64,000 bases of DNA from Linanthus parryae. Lineage: Eukaryota; Streptophyta; Magnoliopsida; Ericales; Polemoniaceae. Shown one piece after another: positions 11,867 through 24,471 of the stretch (positions are counted from its first letter, which is position 1; every line of letters begins with the position of its first letter). A model generated the notes under the pieces. The model made no database searches and was not told the origin of the DNA. It saw only the letters and a list, made by a program, of their open reading frames with translations. Location: assembly GCA_023055425.1 (NCBI GenBank), contig JALGPY010000005.1:80083495-80147494 (forward strand), written 5' to 3'. Position numbers and translations under genes: made by a program.

Positions 11867-14800
11867 AGGTGCGCGGGGATGTCCTCACGCGGGCATGGGG
11901 ATATCCCTGAGCAAATCAACCAAATCGAGCAGATTGCGGTAAATGAAAAACCAATGCAGAGCACTCCAGACGAAAAGCTCAAAGAAGCACCCGAATGCAT
12001 GGAGGACAAACCCAGACCACAAAAGCAAGAGCTAAAGGAGGTGTTCCTAAGCCCGAACGAAGAAAAGAAAAGGCCAGTCTTCCTAAGTGCGGACCTCACA
12101 AGCGAAGAGGAGAAAGGACTACTACAGCTCCTAACTGAATACAAGGACGTGTTCGCATGGGAGTATGATGAGGTGCCCGGTCTGGACACAAGTATCACTA
12201 TGCACCGTTTAGACATCATTCCGGGGTCTAAGCCGGTAAAGCAGAGCACAAGAAGCTTCAGACCGGAGCTTAACGTGAATATTAAGCAGGATATGGTCAA
12301 ACTCCTGGACGCCAAGTTCATAGAGCCGAATCATCATCCCACATGGCTGGCCAACATTGTGCCAGTGGTGAAGAAGAACGGACAGCTTCGCATATGCGTG
12401 GATTTCCGGGATCTCAATCGTTTCTGCCCCAAGGACGATTTCCCACTCCCCAACATCGATCTGCTTATTGATTCGACAGCGGGTCATCGCATGTTCAGTT
12501 TCATGGACGGCTTCAGCGGGTACAATCAGATCAAGATGGACCATGAAGATGCGCGGAAAACTGCATTTATCACTCCAGTGGGGGTATTCAACTACACGGT
12601 GATGCCGTTCGGTCTAAAAAACGCGGGTGCAACTTATCAGCGGGCCATGATGGCCCTGTTCCACGACATGATGCACAAGGAAGTGGAATTTTATGTGGAC
12701 GACCTGGTGGTTAAATCCAAGCAGGAGGCAGATCACCTGGCAGATTTACGGAAAGTGTTCAATAGATGCAGACGCTTTCAACTGAAGATGAATCCCTTGA
12801 AGTGCGCATTCGGAGTAACATCAGGGAAGTTCTTGGGATGCGTAGTGCATCGCCAAGGAATCGAGCCTGATCCTGCGAAAGTATCAGCCATCACTGGCTT
12901 GACGCCACCACATAACCAAAGTGCCTTGAAGACGTTTTTGGGAAAGCTATCATATCTGCGGAGATTCATCCCAGCGATTGCCGAAATCACCTGCTGTTTA
13001 AGTGCCCTTCTCAAGAAAGATGCCGTATACACCTGGACTCCGTAGCACGAAGCTACGTTCGGGAAACTAAAGGATCTGCTGACATCTTCGAAAATAATGA
13101 TCGCACCTCAATTAGGATCACCGCTTTTGCTGTATCTGACGTCAACGAGGAAGTCCATAGGAGCACTCTTGGCTCAGGAATACGAGGGCCAAGAAAGGCC
13201 CATCTACTACATCTCTCGCATCGTGCAGCCCGCTGAATCAAGGTACACGGACATCGAGCGTCATTGCCTTGCCCTATTCTTCGTAATAGAGAAATTGAGA
13301 CACTACTTTGCGTCGCACAAAGTGGTGGTGGTCACAAAAAGTGATCCCATACGATATCTTCTGACTCACACCACTCCTGGGGGAAGATTGGCGAAATGGT
13401 ATATGACCATCTCTCAATACGACATTACATGCGTACGACCGCGAGCGATTAAGTCGCAGGCGGTGGCGGATTTGTTGGCACAGTTCCCCGATAACAGTCA
13501 CGAGCCCGTGATCGAAGAAGAATTCGAGGGACCTGAAATCTATGCGGTCGATGTACCCTATTGGACGCTCCATTTCGACGGTTCGTCAACAAGGAAATGT
13601 GGAGGCATTGGGATAGTCTTGACCAAGCCAGATGGGGAGGTCATCCAGATGTCCGCAAAAGCTTGACTTCGCAGTCACCAACAACGAGGAAGAATATGAA
13701 GCCCTCATAGCGGGACTTCGTGCAGCGAAGGCTTTGGAAGTAAGATATCAGACGGTCATGGGGGACTCCAAGCTAATTGTCAAGCAATCCTCAGGCGAGT
13801 ACGGTTTGAGGGAGATAAATCTTCTGTCCTACTGGACTTTGGTACAAAAACTGGTGCAGCAATTCTGCGACGTTAGGTACGAGCACAAGCCCCGAGCGAA
13901 CAACAGGCATGCAGACGGTTTGGACACCTTGGGATCCAAGGTTAGTACAGACAAATGCCCCGCAAGAATCTCGATCGAAGTCCGAACATCGTAGGCGTTA
14001 ACAGAAGACGCGTGCGACGATGAACACATGGATGATGCGAACAGGAGAAAGGCAATCTTACGAGCCATCACAGAAGGCACAAGCAGCGAGAGCTGGGCAC
14101 TCACAAAGGGGTATTGCATACATGACAACACCCTTTACTACAAGGGCCCTGGCGGAATACTTATGCGATGCGTCCTTGAGCAAGAGGGACAGCTGCTGTT
14201 AGAGAAGATTCACCAACATGCTTGCGGAGAAAGCGAAGTGTCAATCTATCGGAAGGCTCAAAGATATGGCATTCACTGGCTAGATATGTCAACAGCCGCA
14301 GCACTAATACAGGGAAAGTGCGAGAGTTGCGCACTGATCAAGGATTCTTTACTCATCGCTCTAACCGATGATGATGCGGATTGGAGGAAACCACGCTTTG
14401 ATTTTCTCACCCAGGGCACCGTACCCGAATCGAGAAAAGAAATTGATAATTTGAGAAGGAAAGCATCCCGATACGTGGTTCAAGAAAACCTGCTTTGGCG
14501 AAGAGGCCATGAGGGAAACTTACTGCGATGTCTAGATAGCAGGGAAGCACAAGAAGTGATGGACCTTTCTCATCAGGTGGAACACCAGGGAGGTGCGAAA
14601 TTATGCAGACAACTCCTCTCAATTGGATATTTCTGGCCCACTATGGAGGCCGATTGCCGCACCAAGGTACGACGCTGCCAGGAGTGTCAATTTAAGGGTA
14701 ATCTAGTGCACGCTCCCGCTGTAGATCTACATGCATTGGGAACGCCTTGGCCGTTTCACACATGGGATCTAGATTTCATTGGTCCCATCCGACCAACTTC

Positions 14801-15520
14801 GCAAGGGAATTATTTCATTCTCACCGCGACTAAGCTGTTCACCAAATGGGTGGAGGCGATACCACTGAAGACGGCAAATGCGCTAGCCGTGGTCCACTTC
14901 ATCCAAGAAAACATCATATGCAGGTTCGGAATTCCTAACACCATCCTTTCAGGTAATGGTACTCCTTTTGTTAACCGCCAGGTGGCTGCGAACACTGTTG
15001 AGGATCTTGAGCAAGATTGTCGCAGATGACCACAAGAAGTGGGCTAATTCTCTAAGCATAGCCCTGTGGGCTTACCGGACTTCTCCAAGGACACCCACAG
15101 GGGTCTCACCATTCCTCCTATGCTATGGGGCTAAGGCTGTGGTACCTGCGGAGGTGAAAATTAATTCGGCAAGATTGGCCTTCCACGCATTGTACGACAA
15201 TCAACGCGATCATGACTTAGTCTTGCTGGAGGAAAAGCGAGAGCAAGCTAAAAGGACCAACAAACGGTATCAAGAAAGGATTGCTCGTGCGTACAATAAA
15301 ACAGTCCAACGGAGAGATCGCAGTTGGAGATTTGGTCTTGCGCGCATCTGACCATTGCATGCGAGAGGCGGCTCACCCGAAGTTCGCAGCCAATTGGGAA
15401 GGGCCCTTTTAGGTCACAGAAGTCTTTGACAGTGGTCACTGCAGCATACGGAGGTTGCACGGAACAATCTCAACTCCGAGCTCAGTCAACATGCGCTGGA
15501 TTAAGAAGTACTATCCCTGA
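11867..15520 (+). pseudogene. Gypsy-B pol, broken
   Basis: Same domain order as Gypsy-A: reverse transcriptase (FYVDDLVV near 12690), RNase H, second RNase H and integrase. It shares with Gypsy-A the TAG at 13043-13045, the one-base insertion near 13661, integrase Asp to Gly (14952-14954), the frame change near 15315 and the TAG near 15410. Its own lesions are a TAG near 13992-13994 and a deletion of roughly 80 bp at about 14992 that removes the region holding the catalytic Glu of integrase. The ancestral frame ends at TGA 15518-15520. Confidence 0.92.
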
Positions 15521-15727
15521 CTTCTCTCATTTTATGCGTTTTATTACAACGTTGCCTTATGCTCTGTATAGCTATGATTCGCACTACTTCTCTCCCATAT
15601 GAGAGAATTGTAATCTCATTTCTCCCATATGAGAGTTCTATCATAAAAGACTTCTCCCAAATGTGAAGAACTTTAGACTTCTAGCCTTTCTTATTGCTTC
15701 GTTTAGTTTATTATTAATGTTAGCACA

Positions 15728-15966
15728 ATCCTATCCGCCGTGATAGCAACTTACTCGAATACGATCTAAATCGATCTTTTAAGCCTATCTGTCACGATAG
15801 CAGCCAATGCGAATGTGATCTTAATTGATCTTCTAAGCCTATATGTCACGATAGCAGCCTATGCAAATGCGATCTTAATTGATCTTCTAAGCCTATCTGC
15901 CACGATAGCAGCTCATGCAAAATCTGATCTTAATTGATCTTCTAAGCCTATCTGCCACGATAGCAG
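15728..15966 (+). repeat. Tandem hairpin array of Gypsy-B, left part
   Basis: The first four to five units of the array (CTATC-loop-GATAG hairpins with GATC pairs), cut at 15966 by insertion of Copia-1. The array resumes at 24472. The last five bases, AGCAG, are the target duplication. Confidence 0.88.
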
Positions 15967-17396
15967 TGTAGGGTTTTGATTCATGGATCGCGCAAACGGA
16001 AGCATAATCAAACAAACAACCATGCAAAACCCTCCAAGGATCACAAGTATAGATGCATAACGATAGTGAAGGTAAGAAATCATAAACACACCTTTGGGTT
16101 CTCCTTGATGACTTCAAACGCGAATAGTGTCACGTTCTCTATAGTTGATCCACGCCTAGAGTTGATCCTAGATCTCCAATCTCCTTGGTGCTAGCCCGGA
16201 ATGAGAGGAGGGTGAAGGAATCACGCAAAACGAGGCACAAAAGGGGGTTCGGCCCTCTTGTGGCGTCGGGGACGAGGGGCGGCGGCAAGGGGGCGGCGTC
16301 CTCCTTGTTGCTTGCTCTCTCTCTCCTTTGTTCTCTCCCACTCTTGTTATGTTCTCTTTAGAGAATAAGTTATATGGAAGGAAGGAAGGAGGGTCCTTTA
16401 TATAGTCCAACAACTCCTTGTTAACTACCTAAAGGACTTATTCTAGTCATACTAGAATTCAATTTAGTCCCTTCCTTGCAAATTAGTCCCTACTAAGTTT
16501 GAAAGGGTTTGCAAAGTGATCCTTCTAATTAATTAATCCAATTAATTAATTCCCAAATCTAGTACAACTCTATATAGCGTGTGACCCCATAGGTTCTATC
16601 TAGTTGGTAGTAACTATTTGCTAATATGGAGCGGTTTCTAGCAAAACATCCATTCTAGCCAACTAATAGAATAGTCATCTAGACAACCTTGTACAAGTAA
16701 TTGTCTCATCCCTTTGCCTCCATATCCAGATTGGACACGAGACATACAAGTCACACTCGTATATCCAATCCCTAGTTTCTCGATCCATGGAATAGCCTTA
16801 TTCGTGCAAATAACATCAATATCCCATATATTGATTTATTTGAGTCTGGCCAGACATTCTATAAGCACTATCCTCGAGTGGCCTTGGATATTTGCTCCCG
16901 TTATGTGGGAGGGGCAAATCCTCTCTACGTCCACTACGATCTCTAAGCTTGCTTCTCATTGTATCCAGTACACGCCTTTATAACTACCCAGTCACGGTGT
17001 AGCGTTTAACGCTACCAAGATCACAATGATCCACAACTAGAATATCTAGTGACTTCAAGTCTAAGGATGACAATACCATTGTACCCGAGAAGCACTTGTG
17101 ACTCAACATAACGTGTATGTAGCCTTCTCGGTAATGGGTCAACCCAGTGCAACATTCCGTAATGCACACCTATGTGTTGGATCGTGATATCTCCATATCA
17201 ATCCAACCCCATACTAGTCTATAGATGATTGTCCCATTTAATCATTATACTTGACTAGGGATATTTAAGATAAACAACTTGATTGTAAATCTAAGGACTT
17301 CATTATATTAAATATCCAATAAATAATAAATGAATTTTTCTAGCCAATTACAAATTCATACTAAACTAGATTGCCTCTAGGGCATCTATTCCAACA
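15967..17396 (-). repeat. 3' LTR of Copia-1
   Basis: 1430 bp. On the minus strand it starts TGTTGGAATAGATGCCC at 17396 and ends in CCCTACA at 15967. It carries (GGAA)n-like and CT-rich patches near 16320-16390. Confidence 0.93.
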
Positions 17397-17408
17397 GTCT
17401 CCCACTTG
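17397..17408 (-). other. Polypurine tract of Copia-1
   Basis: Read on the minus strand this is CAAGTGGGAGAC, directly before the 3' LTR. It would prime plus-strand DNA synthesis. The same tract is found next to the LTR of Copia-2 at 37533-37544. Confidence 0.8.
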
Positions 17409-17410
17409 CA

Positions 17411-20400
17411 CTAGAGCCAATCTGGCGCATCTCGTATGCCCATACTCCTAGTGTGCCCTTCATGCTTCCACTGCGTGAGAGGCTTCGTAAGCGGGTCTGA
17501 CAGATTATCATCTGTAGGAATCTTGCATATCCGAACGTCTCCTCTATCGGTAATATCTCGAATCAGATGAAACTTCCTGAGCACATGCTTGGACTTCTGG
17601 TGCGATCTGGGTTCCTTTGATTGCGCGATCGCCCCATTGTTGTCACAGAACAACTCCACTGGATCCGCAATGCTAGGGACCACACCAAGTTCAGAAACAA
17701 ACTTTCTGATCCAAACAACCTCCTTTGCTGTGCCATTTGCAGCAATGTACTCAGCCTCTGTTGTAGAATCAGCTACCGTCTCTTGCTTGGAACTCTTCCA
17801 GCTCACCGCTGCTCCATTCAGGCAAAACACATATCCCGACTGTGATCTAAAGTCATCTCTATCGGTTTGGAAGCTTGCATCAGTGTAACCCCTTACACGC
17901 AACTCTTCCTCACCGCCAAACATCAAGAAAGCATCCTTAGTTCTTCTCAAGTACTTTAGGATATTCTTGACAGCAATCCAGTGACTCTCACCTGGATTGG
18001 ATTGGTATCTGCTTGTCATACTCAAGGCATATGACACATCTGGTCTAGTACATAACATGGCGTACATGATAGATCCTATGGCCGAGGCATAGGGAATCCT
18101 ACTCATGTGTTCCTTCTCAATCTCATTGGAAGGACATCCACTCTTCGAAAGAGTGATTCCATGTGACATGGGCAAGAATCCCTTCTTGGAATCTTGCATG
18201 TTGAACCGTTTCAACACCTTGTCAATATATGTACTTTGACTTAGGCCTAGCAACCTCTTAGATCTATCTCTATAGATCTTTATACCCAGTATATAGGCTG
18301 CTTCCCCTAAGTCCTTCATTGAGAAACACTTTCCTAGCCAATCTTTCACAGATTGCAGCATGGGAATGTCGTTTCCAATGAGTAGTATGTCATCCACATA
18401 CAAGACCAGAAAAGCTACAGAGCTCCCACTAACCTTCTTGTAAACACAAGACTCATCTTCGTTTCTGATGAAGCCAAACTCTTTGACCACTTCATCAAAA
18501 CGTCGATTCCAACTCCTAGAAGCTTGCTTCAATCCATAAATGGATCGTTGCAGCTTACAGACTTTGTTGGCTTGCTTTGGATCTTCAAAACCCTCCGGCT
18601 GTATCATATACACATCCTCGAGGAGATTCCCATAAAGGAATGCTGTTTTGACATCCATCTGCCAAATCTCATAGTCGTAGTATGCTGCAATTGCAAGTAG
18701 GATTCGGATGGATTTGGTCATAGCGACTGGTGAAAAGGTTTCATCATAGTCAATACCATGAATCTGTCTGAATCCTTTAGCCACCAATCGGCCCTTATAG
18801 GTAATCACATTACCATCCATGTCGATCTTCTTCTTGAAGACCCACTTGCACCCTATGGGCCGCGCCCCATCAGGTGGTTCCACCAAAGTCCATACTTTGT
18901 TGGTATACATGGATTCCATCTCGGATCTCATGGCCTCAAGCCACTTCTGCGAGTCTGGGCCATTCATGGCCTCCTCATAGGTAGTAGGCTCATCATCTAT
19001 GAGCATCGTGTCACCGGAATCAGTTACGAGAAGTCCGTACCTCTCGGGTTCCTGGCACACTCTACTAGATCTACGAAGCTCTTGTGTTACCTGAACAGGT
19101 GGCTCCACAACCGCTTGTGATTCCTGTTCATGTTCCATAATCGGTTCAGTAATTTGTGGTTCTTGAACTTCTTCAAGTTCTACATTCCTCCCACTTGCTT
19201 CTTTAGAGACAAACTCTCTTTCTAGAAACACGCCGGTCCGAGCAACAAACACTTTGTTCTCGGTTGGATTGTAGAAGTAGTATCCCTTAGTTTCCTTAGG
19301 GTACCCCACAAACTTACACTTATCCGATTTAGGCCCTAGCTTGTCTGATTGTAAACGTTTTACATAGACATCGCAGCCCCAAATCTTCATGAACGACAGT
19401 GTGGGACGCCTCCCACTCCACATCTCATATGGTGTCTTCATGACTGATTTAGATGGAACACGGTTAATGGTGAAAGCTGCACTTAATAGAGCGTAGCCCC
19501 AAAATGATAATGGAAGATCGGTTTGACACATCATAGACCGAACCATATCCAATAGGGTTCGATTTTTCCTCTCGGACACGCAATTCCATTGTGGCGTTCC
19601 GGGTGGAGTGAGTTGGGACACGATCCCACACTCTCTAAGATAGTCGTCAAACTCTTGGCTCAAGTATTCTCCTCCACGATCCGATCGTAGAGCCTTGATA
19701 CTTTTGCCAAGTTGCTTCTCTACTTCATTCTTGAATTCTTTGAACACTTCAAAGGATTCGGATTTTGCCCTCATAAGGTACACAAATCCATATCTACTGT
19801 AATCATCAGTAAACGTAATGAAGTAGACATAACCACCCCTGGCAGGCGTGGCAAATGGCCCACACACATCGGTATGTATGAGCGCCAATTGCTCACTAGT
19901 CCTCTCACCTTTCTTATTGAAAGGGGACTTTGTCATTTTTCCCAATAAACAAGCCTCACATGTCTCATATGATTCAAAATCAAATGAGTCTAGTAATCCA
20001 TCCTTATGGAGTCTAGATACACGTTTCTCATTTATGTGGCCTAAACGACAATGCCATAAATAAGCAGGATTTAAATCATTTGTTTTAATCCGCTTGGTAT
20101 TAATGTTGTAGACAGGATTACTTAGATCAAGGACATAAAGTCCATTAAATAATTGCGCACTAAAATAGTGAATATTATTCAAATAAAAGGAACAACAATT
20201 GTTCTTTATTGAAATAATAAAACCTTCCTTGTCCAAACAAGAAATAGAAATAATGTTTCTGCTCATAGCAGGCACAAAATAGCAATTATTTAATTCTAAA
20301 ACTAATCCTGAAGGCAGAGATAGCTCGCACACGCCTATGGCCAACGCATCAACCTTTGCTCCATTCCCAACGCGCAGATCTACCTCCCCTTTAGCCAATC

Positions 20401-21361
20401 TTTTACTTCTATTTAGATCCTGCATATTTCGACAAATATGAGATCCACATCTAGTATCTAATACCCATGATGTAGAGACAGTTAAATTGACATCTACAAC
20501 AAAAATACATGGTGGTGGTGGAATCACTATTCCGAGCCTCTTGTCCTCCAGATATTTTGGGCAGTTCCTCCTCCAGTGTCCAGGTTGACTACAGTAGTGA
20601 CATTCACCCTTAGTCACGACCTTGGCAATGGCACCAACAGGTTTAAGGGCTTGTTCCTTGGACTTAGCAACTGACTTGCCTTTGCCCTTGGAGGAAGAGG
20701 CAAACTTTTTACCCTTTCCTTTATGCACCATCATAATGGCCTTGCCCTTACCCTTGTTGATGCTCTGTTCAGCCGTCCTCAACATGTTGAGCAAATCTGG
20801 CAGTGGTTTAACGATCTCGTTCATGTTATAGTTCATAATGAACTGTCCATAACTTTCAGGCAACGATTGCAACACGAGATCTGTTGCCAACTCTTGGCCG
20901 ACCGGGAACCCAAGCCGGGCGAGATTCTCCAAGTACCCGATCATTCGGAGTACATGGGGTCCCACCGGGTTCCCTTCTGCCAGATGACATTTGAACAGTG
21001 CCTTTGAGACCTCATACCTCTCTACCCTCGCCTGCTCTTGGAAGAGCTGCTTTAGATGTTCGATCATATCGACAGCATTCATGTTCTCATGTTGCTTCTG
21101 AAGCTCAGAGGTCATGGTGCAAAGCATTAGGCAGGCCGCATCATTAGCGTCATTAACACACTTTTGATACGCCTTTAAGGCAGCAGGTGTCTGATTCTCT
21201 GGACCTTCTAGAACATGCTCCTCTATTGCGTACAGCTTCTTCTCTTGCTTGAGAACAATTCTCAAGTTTCTGTACCAATCGAGAAAGTTGGTTCCAGAGA
21301 GCTTGTCCTTCTCAAGGACAGATCGTAGGGAATGTTGTGAACTCGATGAGTTGTTTGCCAT
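17411..21361 (-). CDS. Copia-1 gag-pol polyprotein
   Basis: One uninterrupted frame of 1316 residues from the chosen ATG at 21361 (MANNSSSSQHS); an upstream ATG at 21391 adds 10 residues but is less like the usual start. Order: gag (about 1-210), Lys/Gly-rich linker, zinc knuckle CHYCSQPGHWRRNC, protease, GAG-pre-integrase zinc region (H...H...C..C), integrase core (TDVCGPF, LRSDRGGEY, SERKNRT), reverse transcriptase (LYVDDILL) and RNase H. The protease motif reads LDTRCGSH, where the family has DTG; the Arg codon is at 20450-20452 and probably kills protease. Integrase also has Cys for the usual Gly just before the catalytic Glu region. RT and RNase H look whole. It may depend on another copy's protease. 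Confidence 0.93.
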   Translation of the reverse strand: MANNSSSSQHSLRSVLEKDKLSGTNFLDWYRNLRIVLKQEKKLYAIEEHVLEGPENQTPAALKAYQKCVNDANDAACLMLCTMTSELQKQHENMNAVDMIEHLKQLFQEQARVERYEVSKALFKCHLAEGNPVGPHVLRMIGYLENLARLGFPVGQELATDLVLQSLPESYGQFIMNYNMNEIVKPLPDLLNMLRTAEQSINKGKGKAIMMVHKGKGKKFASSSKGKGKSVAKSKEQALKPVGAIAKVVTKGECHYCSQPGHWRRNCPKYLEDKRLGIVIPPPPCIFVVDVNLTVSTSWVLDTRCGSHICRNMQDLNRSKRLAKGEVDLRVGNGAKVDALAIGVCELSLPSGLVLELNNCYFVPAMSRNIISISCLDKEGFIISIKNNCCSFYLNNIHYFSAQLFNGLYVLDLSNPVYNINTKRIKTNDLNPAYLWHCRLGHINEKRVSRLHKDGLLDSFDFESYETCEACLLGKMTKSPFNKKGERTSEQLALIHTDVCGPFATPARGGYVYFITFTDDYSRYGFVYLMRAKSESFEVFKEFKNEVEKQLGKSIKALRSDRGGEYLSQEFDDYLRECGIVSQLTPPGTPQWNCVSERKNRTLLDMVRSMMCQTDLPLSFWGYALLSAAFTINRVPSKSVMKTPYEMWSGRRPTLSFMKIWGCDVYVKRLQSDKLGPKSDKCKFVGYPKETKGYYFYNPTENKVFVARTGVFLEREFVSKEASGRNVELEEVQEPQITEPIMEHEQESQAVVEPPVQVTQELRRSSRVCQEPERYGLLVTDSGDTMLIDDEPTTYEEAMNGPDSQKWLEAMRSEMESMYTNKVWTLVEPPDGARPIGCKWVFKKKIDMDGNVITYKGRLVAKGFRQIHGIDYDETFSPVAMTKSIRILLAIAAYYDYEIWQMDVKTAFLYGNLLEDVYMIQPEGFEDPKQANKVCKLQRSIYGLKQASRSWNRRFDEVVKEFGFIRNEDESCVYKKVSGSSVAFLVLYVDDILLIGNDIPMLQSVKDWLGKCFSMKDLGEAAYILGIKIYRDRSKRLLGLSQSTYIDKVLKRFNMQDSKKGFLPMSHGITLSKSGCPSNEIEKEHMSRIPYASAIGSIMYAMLCTRPDVSYALSMTSRYQSNPGESHWIAVKNILKYLRRTKDAFLMFGGEEELRVRGYTDASFQTDRDDFRSQSGYVFCLNGAAVSWKSSKQETVADSTTEAEYIAANGTAKEVVWIRKFVSELGVVPSIADPVELFCDNNGAIAQSKEPRSHQKSKHVLRKFHLIRDITDRGDVRICKIPTDDNLSDPLTKPLTQWKHEGHTRSMGIRDAPDWL

Positions 21362-23032
21362 TTGGAATTCTACAAAAAGGAAAATACGCAAGTTTTAGTA
21401 TTTGTGAATTTTTGACTATATTTAATAATGGCTAGTTTATTAAATATAGCTCCCACTATTTTTCTACGGATTAATAACCCTCAAGATATTAATGCGGAAA
21501 ATATCCTTATATTTTCTAGTGGGCCAAGATCCATCTTTTTCATCTCCTTATGAGCTTGCTTTGGCAAGTCACCCATAATTCGATTACTTCTTAGGTAGGA
21601 ACAATTCCAATTGCATCCCATATGCAACTCTTGGTTCAATCGGGCAAATAACTCCTTATTTATCCATCCATATGGATAATCCCAATTGATTGCCTCTAGG
21701 TTTCTTAATCAAATTAATAGCCTAGTTGTGTTCAACCTCTTATCTAAACAATTGCACATTGTTACGTGCCATCGCATTCCATCATTATGAACCAAGTCGC
21801 AATGCTTTGGCACGCACGAACTTGATAAATAATGATGATAATGAGTGTTTAAATAACGAGAAGGCAAGAACACAATATTTTAAAATTTGAGGGATTTTTC
21901 AATTTTAATTATTTTGTTGATCAATATCAACTAATCTATCTATTTGAGTTTGGGCACAACTCCAAATAATAGATCCGGGTTGTCTAATTATCTTATTATC
22001 CTAATTGCATGCATCATCCATACACCAACCACACAAATAATAAGACAATAAATAAACAACCACAAAAACAGAAATTAAACGTGATGTGGATATGGCCTTT
22101 TCTAGACTAAGATAATTCCAAGCCAATGGAATTATCTATGAACCCTAAACAAACACATCTCCATGCGTCTTGATCTTTTGGTCCATCCTTCATAGTCATG
22201 TGGTGTGCTCCATGCTCCATGCTCCATCTTTTGTGGCTTCTTTGGCTTTGGGCTTCTTTTCTCCAATCTTGGCTAACAATCTACTTTATCTAGCACTAGC
22301 TAATATCTATACTAAATAAAATAAATCTCACAAGTTGAGAAAAAAAATGGCACGCAGGCCATAAAAACCCTAATTAATTATTGCAATTAATTGATCAGCT
22401 CGCAGGCCGTAAAACCAAACCACAAAATTAAACATCCACATCAAACCACATCCTAAGGCCATATCCAATCACCATGCGATTTGCACATAAACAGTTAAAA
22501 TCCAATTTTAACGCGCTTGGTCAATTTTAATTGATTTTAGGATTTCTAGGGTTAAAACGGTCCATGGGCCCAACAATCCAATTGCCCGGGCCCAAACAAA
22601 GTGAACCATAAAGCCCTAGGGCCGGCCCGGCCCAAAACCCGCAAGCTAGGCCCGCGGGTTAGGGCCGCCCGGCCCCTTAGGGTGCCAAGCTTGGGCGGCA
22701 AGCAAGGGGGCGGTCCCCTAGGGGGGCCGAACCTCCTTGTGGAGGTTGTTTCCAAAACAACCTCCTTGCTTGGAGCCCAAGTTTGGTTGTTTCCTTGTTT
22801 TGGGAGAACTCCTTCTTCCCCAAGGATGCCCAAACCCTAGATCTAAGATCCTAAAATTTCTCAAACTCACCAATTGATGCATCCAATGCAATAATTGGGT
22901 CTTGTTATGATTAATTCTTTGACAAATTGCATCCAATGCTTGATTTGTCTTGTTTTACGCGATAAACAACAAATTAAGGTGTAAAACAACAAGAATGTAA
23001 CACATAAACTACGTTTATGCTCTATGACCTGT
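21362..23032 (-). other. Copia-1 leader between primer-binding site and gag
   Basis: About 1.7 kb with no convincing gene. It is AT-rich on the gag side, with a GC-rich patch at about 22560-22740 that opens long frames on both strands by composition alone. It includes CT-rich tracts and short repeats of the string CATGCTCCAT near 22210. It is the untranslated leader of the genomic RNA. Confidence 0.6.
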
Positions 23033-23046
23033 GGCTCTTGATACCA
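23033..23046 (-). other. Primer-binding site of Copia-1
   Basis: On the minus strand TGGTATCAAGAGCC starts one base inside the 5' LTR. It matches the plant initiator tRNA-Met site (TGGTATCAGAGC) apart from one extra A. It primes minus-strand DNA synthesis. Confidence 0.8.
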
Positions 23047-23047
23047 C

Positions 23048-24471
23048 TGTAGGGTTTTGATTCATGGATCGCGCAAACGGAAGCATAATCAAACAAACAA
23101 CCATGCAAAACCCTCCAAGGATCACAAGTCTAGATGCATAACGATAGTGAAGGTAAGAAATCATAAACACACCTTTGGGTTCTCCTTGATGACTTCAAAC
23201 GCGAATAGTGTCACGTTCTCTATAGTTGATCCACGCCTAGAGTTGATCCTAGATCTCCAATCTCCTTGGTGCTAGCCCGGAATGAGAGGAGGGTGAAGGA
23301 ATCACGCAAAACGAGGCACAAAAGGGGGTTCGGCCCTCTTGTGGCGTCGGGGACGAGGGGCGGCGGCAAGGGGGCGGCGTCCTCCTTGTTGCTTGCTCTC
23401 TCTCTCCTTTGTTCTCTCCTACTCTTGTTATGTTCTCTTTAGAGCATAAGTTATATGGAAGGAAGGAAGGAGGGTCCTTTATATAGTCCAACAACTCCTT
23501 GTTAACTACCTAAAGGACTTATTCTAGTCCTACTAGAATTCAATTTAGTCCCTTCCTTGCAAATTAGTCCCTACTAAGTTTGCAAGGGTTTGCAAAGTGA
23601 TCCTTCTAATTAATTAATCCAATTAATTAATTCCCAAATCTAGTACAACTCTATATAGCGTGTGACCCCATAGGTTCTATCTAGTTGGTAGCAACTATTT
23701 GCTAATATGGAGCGGTTTCTAGCAAAACATCCATTCTAGCCAACTAATAGAATAGTCATCTAGACAACCTTGTACAAGTAATTGTCTCATCCCTTTGCCT
23801 CCATATCCCGATTGGACACGAGACATACAAGTCACACTCGTATATCCAATCCCTAGTTTCTCGATCCATGGAATAGCCTTATTCGTGCAAATAACATCAA
23901 TATCCCATATATTGATTTATTTGAGTCTGGCCAGACATTCTATAAGCACTATCCTCGAGTGGCCTCGGATATTTGCTCCCGTTATGTGGGAGGGGCAAAT
24001 CCTCTCTACGTCCACTACGATCTCTAAGCTTGCTTCTCATTGTATCCAGTACACGCCTTTATAACTACCCAGTCACGGTGTAGCGTTTAACGCTACCAAG
24101 ATCACAATGATCCACAACTAGAATATCTAGTGACTTCAAGTCTAAGGATGACAATACCATTGTACCCGAGAAGCACTTGTGACTCAACATAACGTGTATG
24201 TAGCCTTCTCGGTAATGGGTCAACCCAGTGCAACATTCCGTAATGCACACCTATGTGTTGGATCGTGATATCTCCATATCAATCCAACCCCATACTAGTC
24301 TATAGATGATTTTCCCATTTAATCATTATACTTGACTAGGGATATTTAAGATAAACAACTTGATTGTAAATCTAAGGACTTCATTATATTAAATATCCAA
24401 TAAATAATAAATGAATTTTTCTAGCCAATTACAAATTCATACAGATTGCCTCTAGGGCATCTATTCCAACA
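23048..24471 (-). repeat. 5' LTR of Copia-1
   Basis: 1424 bp, nearly identical to the other LTR; it lacks 6 bp near the outer end. Transcription of the element would start within it, on the minus strand. Confidence 0.93.

Larger units (their letters stand above)
15967..24471 (-). mobile_element. Copia-1, full-length Angela-like Ty1/copia element
   Basis: Both LTRs are complete (15967-17396 and 23048-24471), with one long gag-pol ORF on the minus strand, a primer-binding site and a polypurine tract in the expected places. The element is flanked by a perfect 5-bp duplication AGCAG (15962-15966 and 24472-24476). By eye the LTRs differ at nine positions plus one 6-bp deletion (right LTR, near 24443), about 0.6 percent, so insertion was recent. 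It lies in a hairpin unit of the Gypsy-B array and is therefore younger than Gypsy-B. Confidence 0.95.

Noticed and set aside
17411..21391. Use of the upstream ATG at 21391 as the Copia-1 start
   Set aside because: The ATG at 21361 gives the MANNSSS-type gag start expected for this lineage; the extra 10 residues look like leader sequence.
22552..22840. GC-rich overlapping ORFs on both strands
   Set aside because: They are open because of GC composition, lie in the Copia-1 leader, and show no domain or relation to gag.
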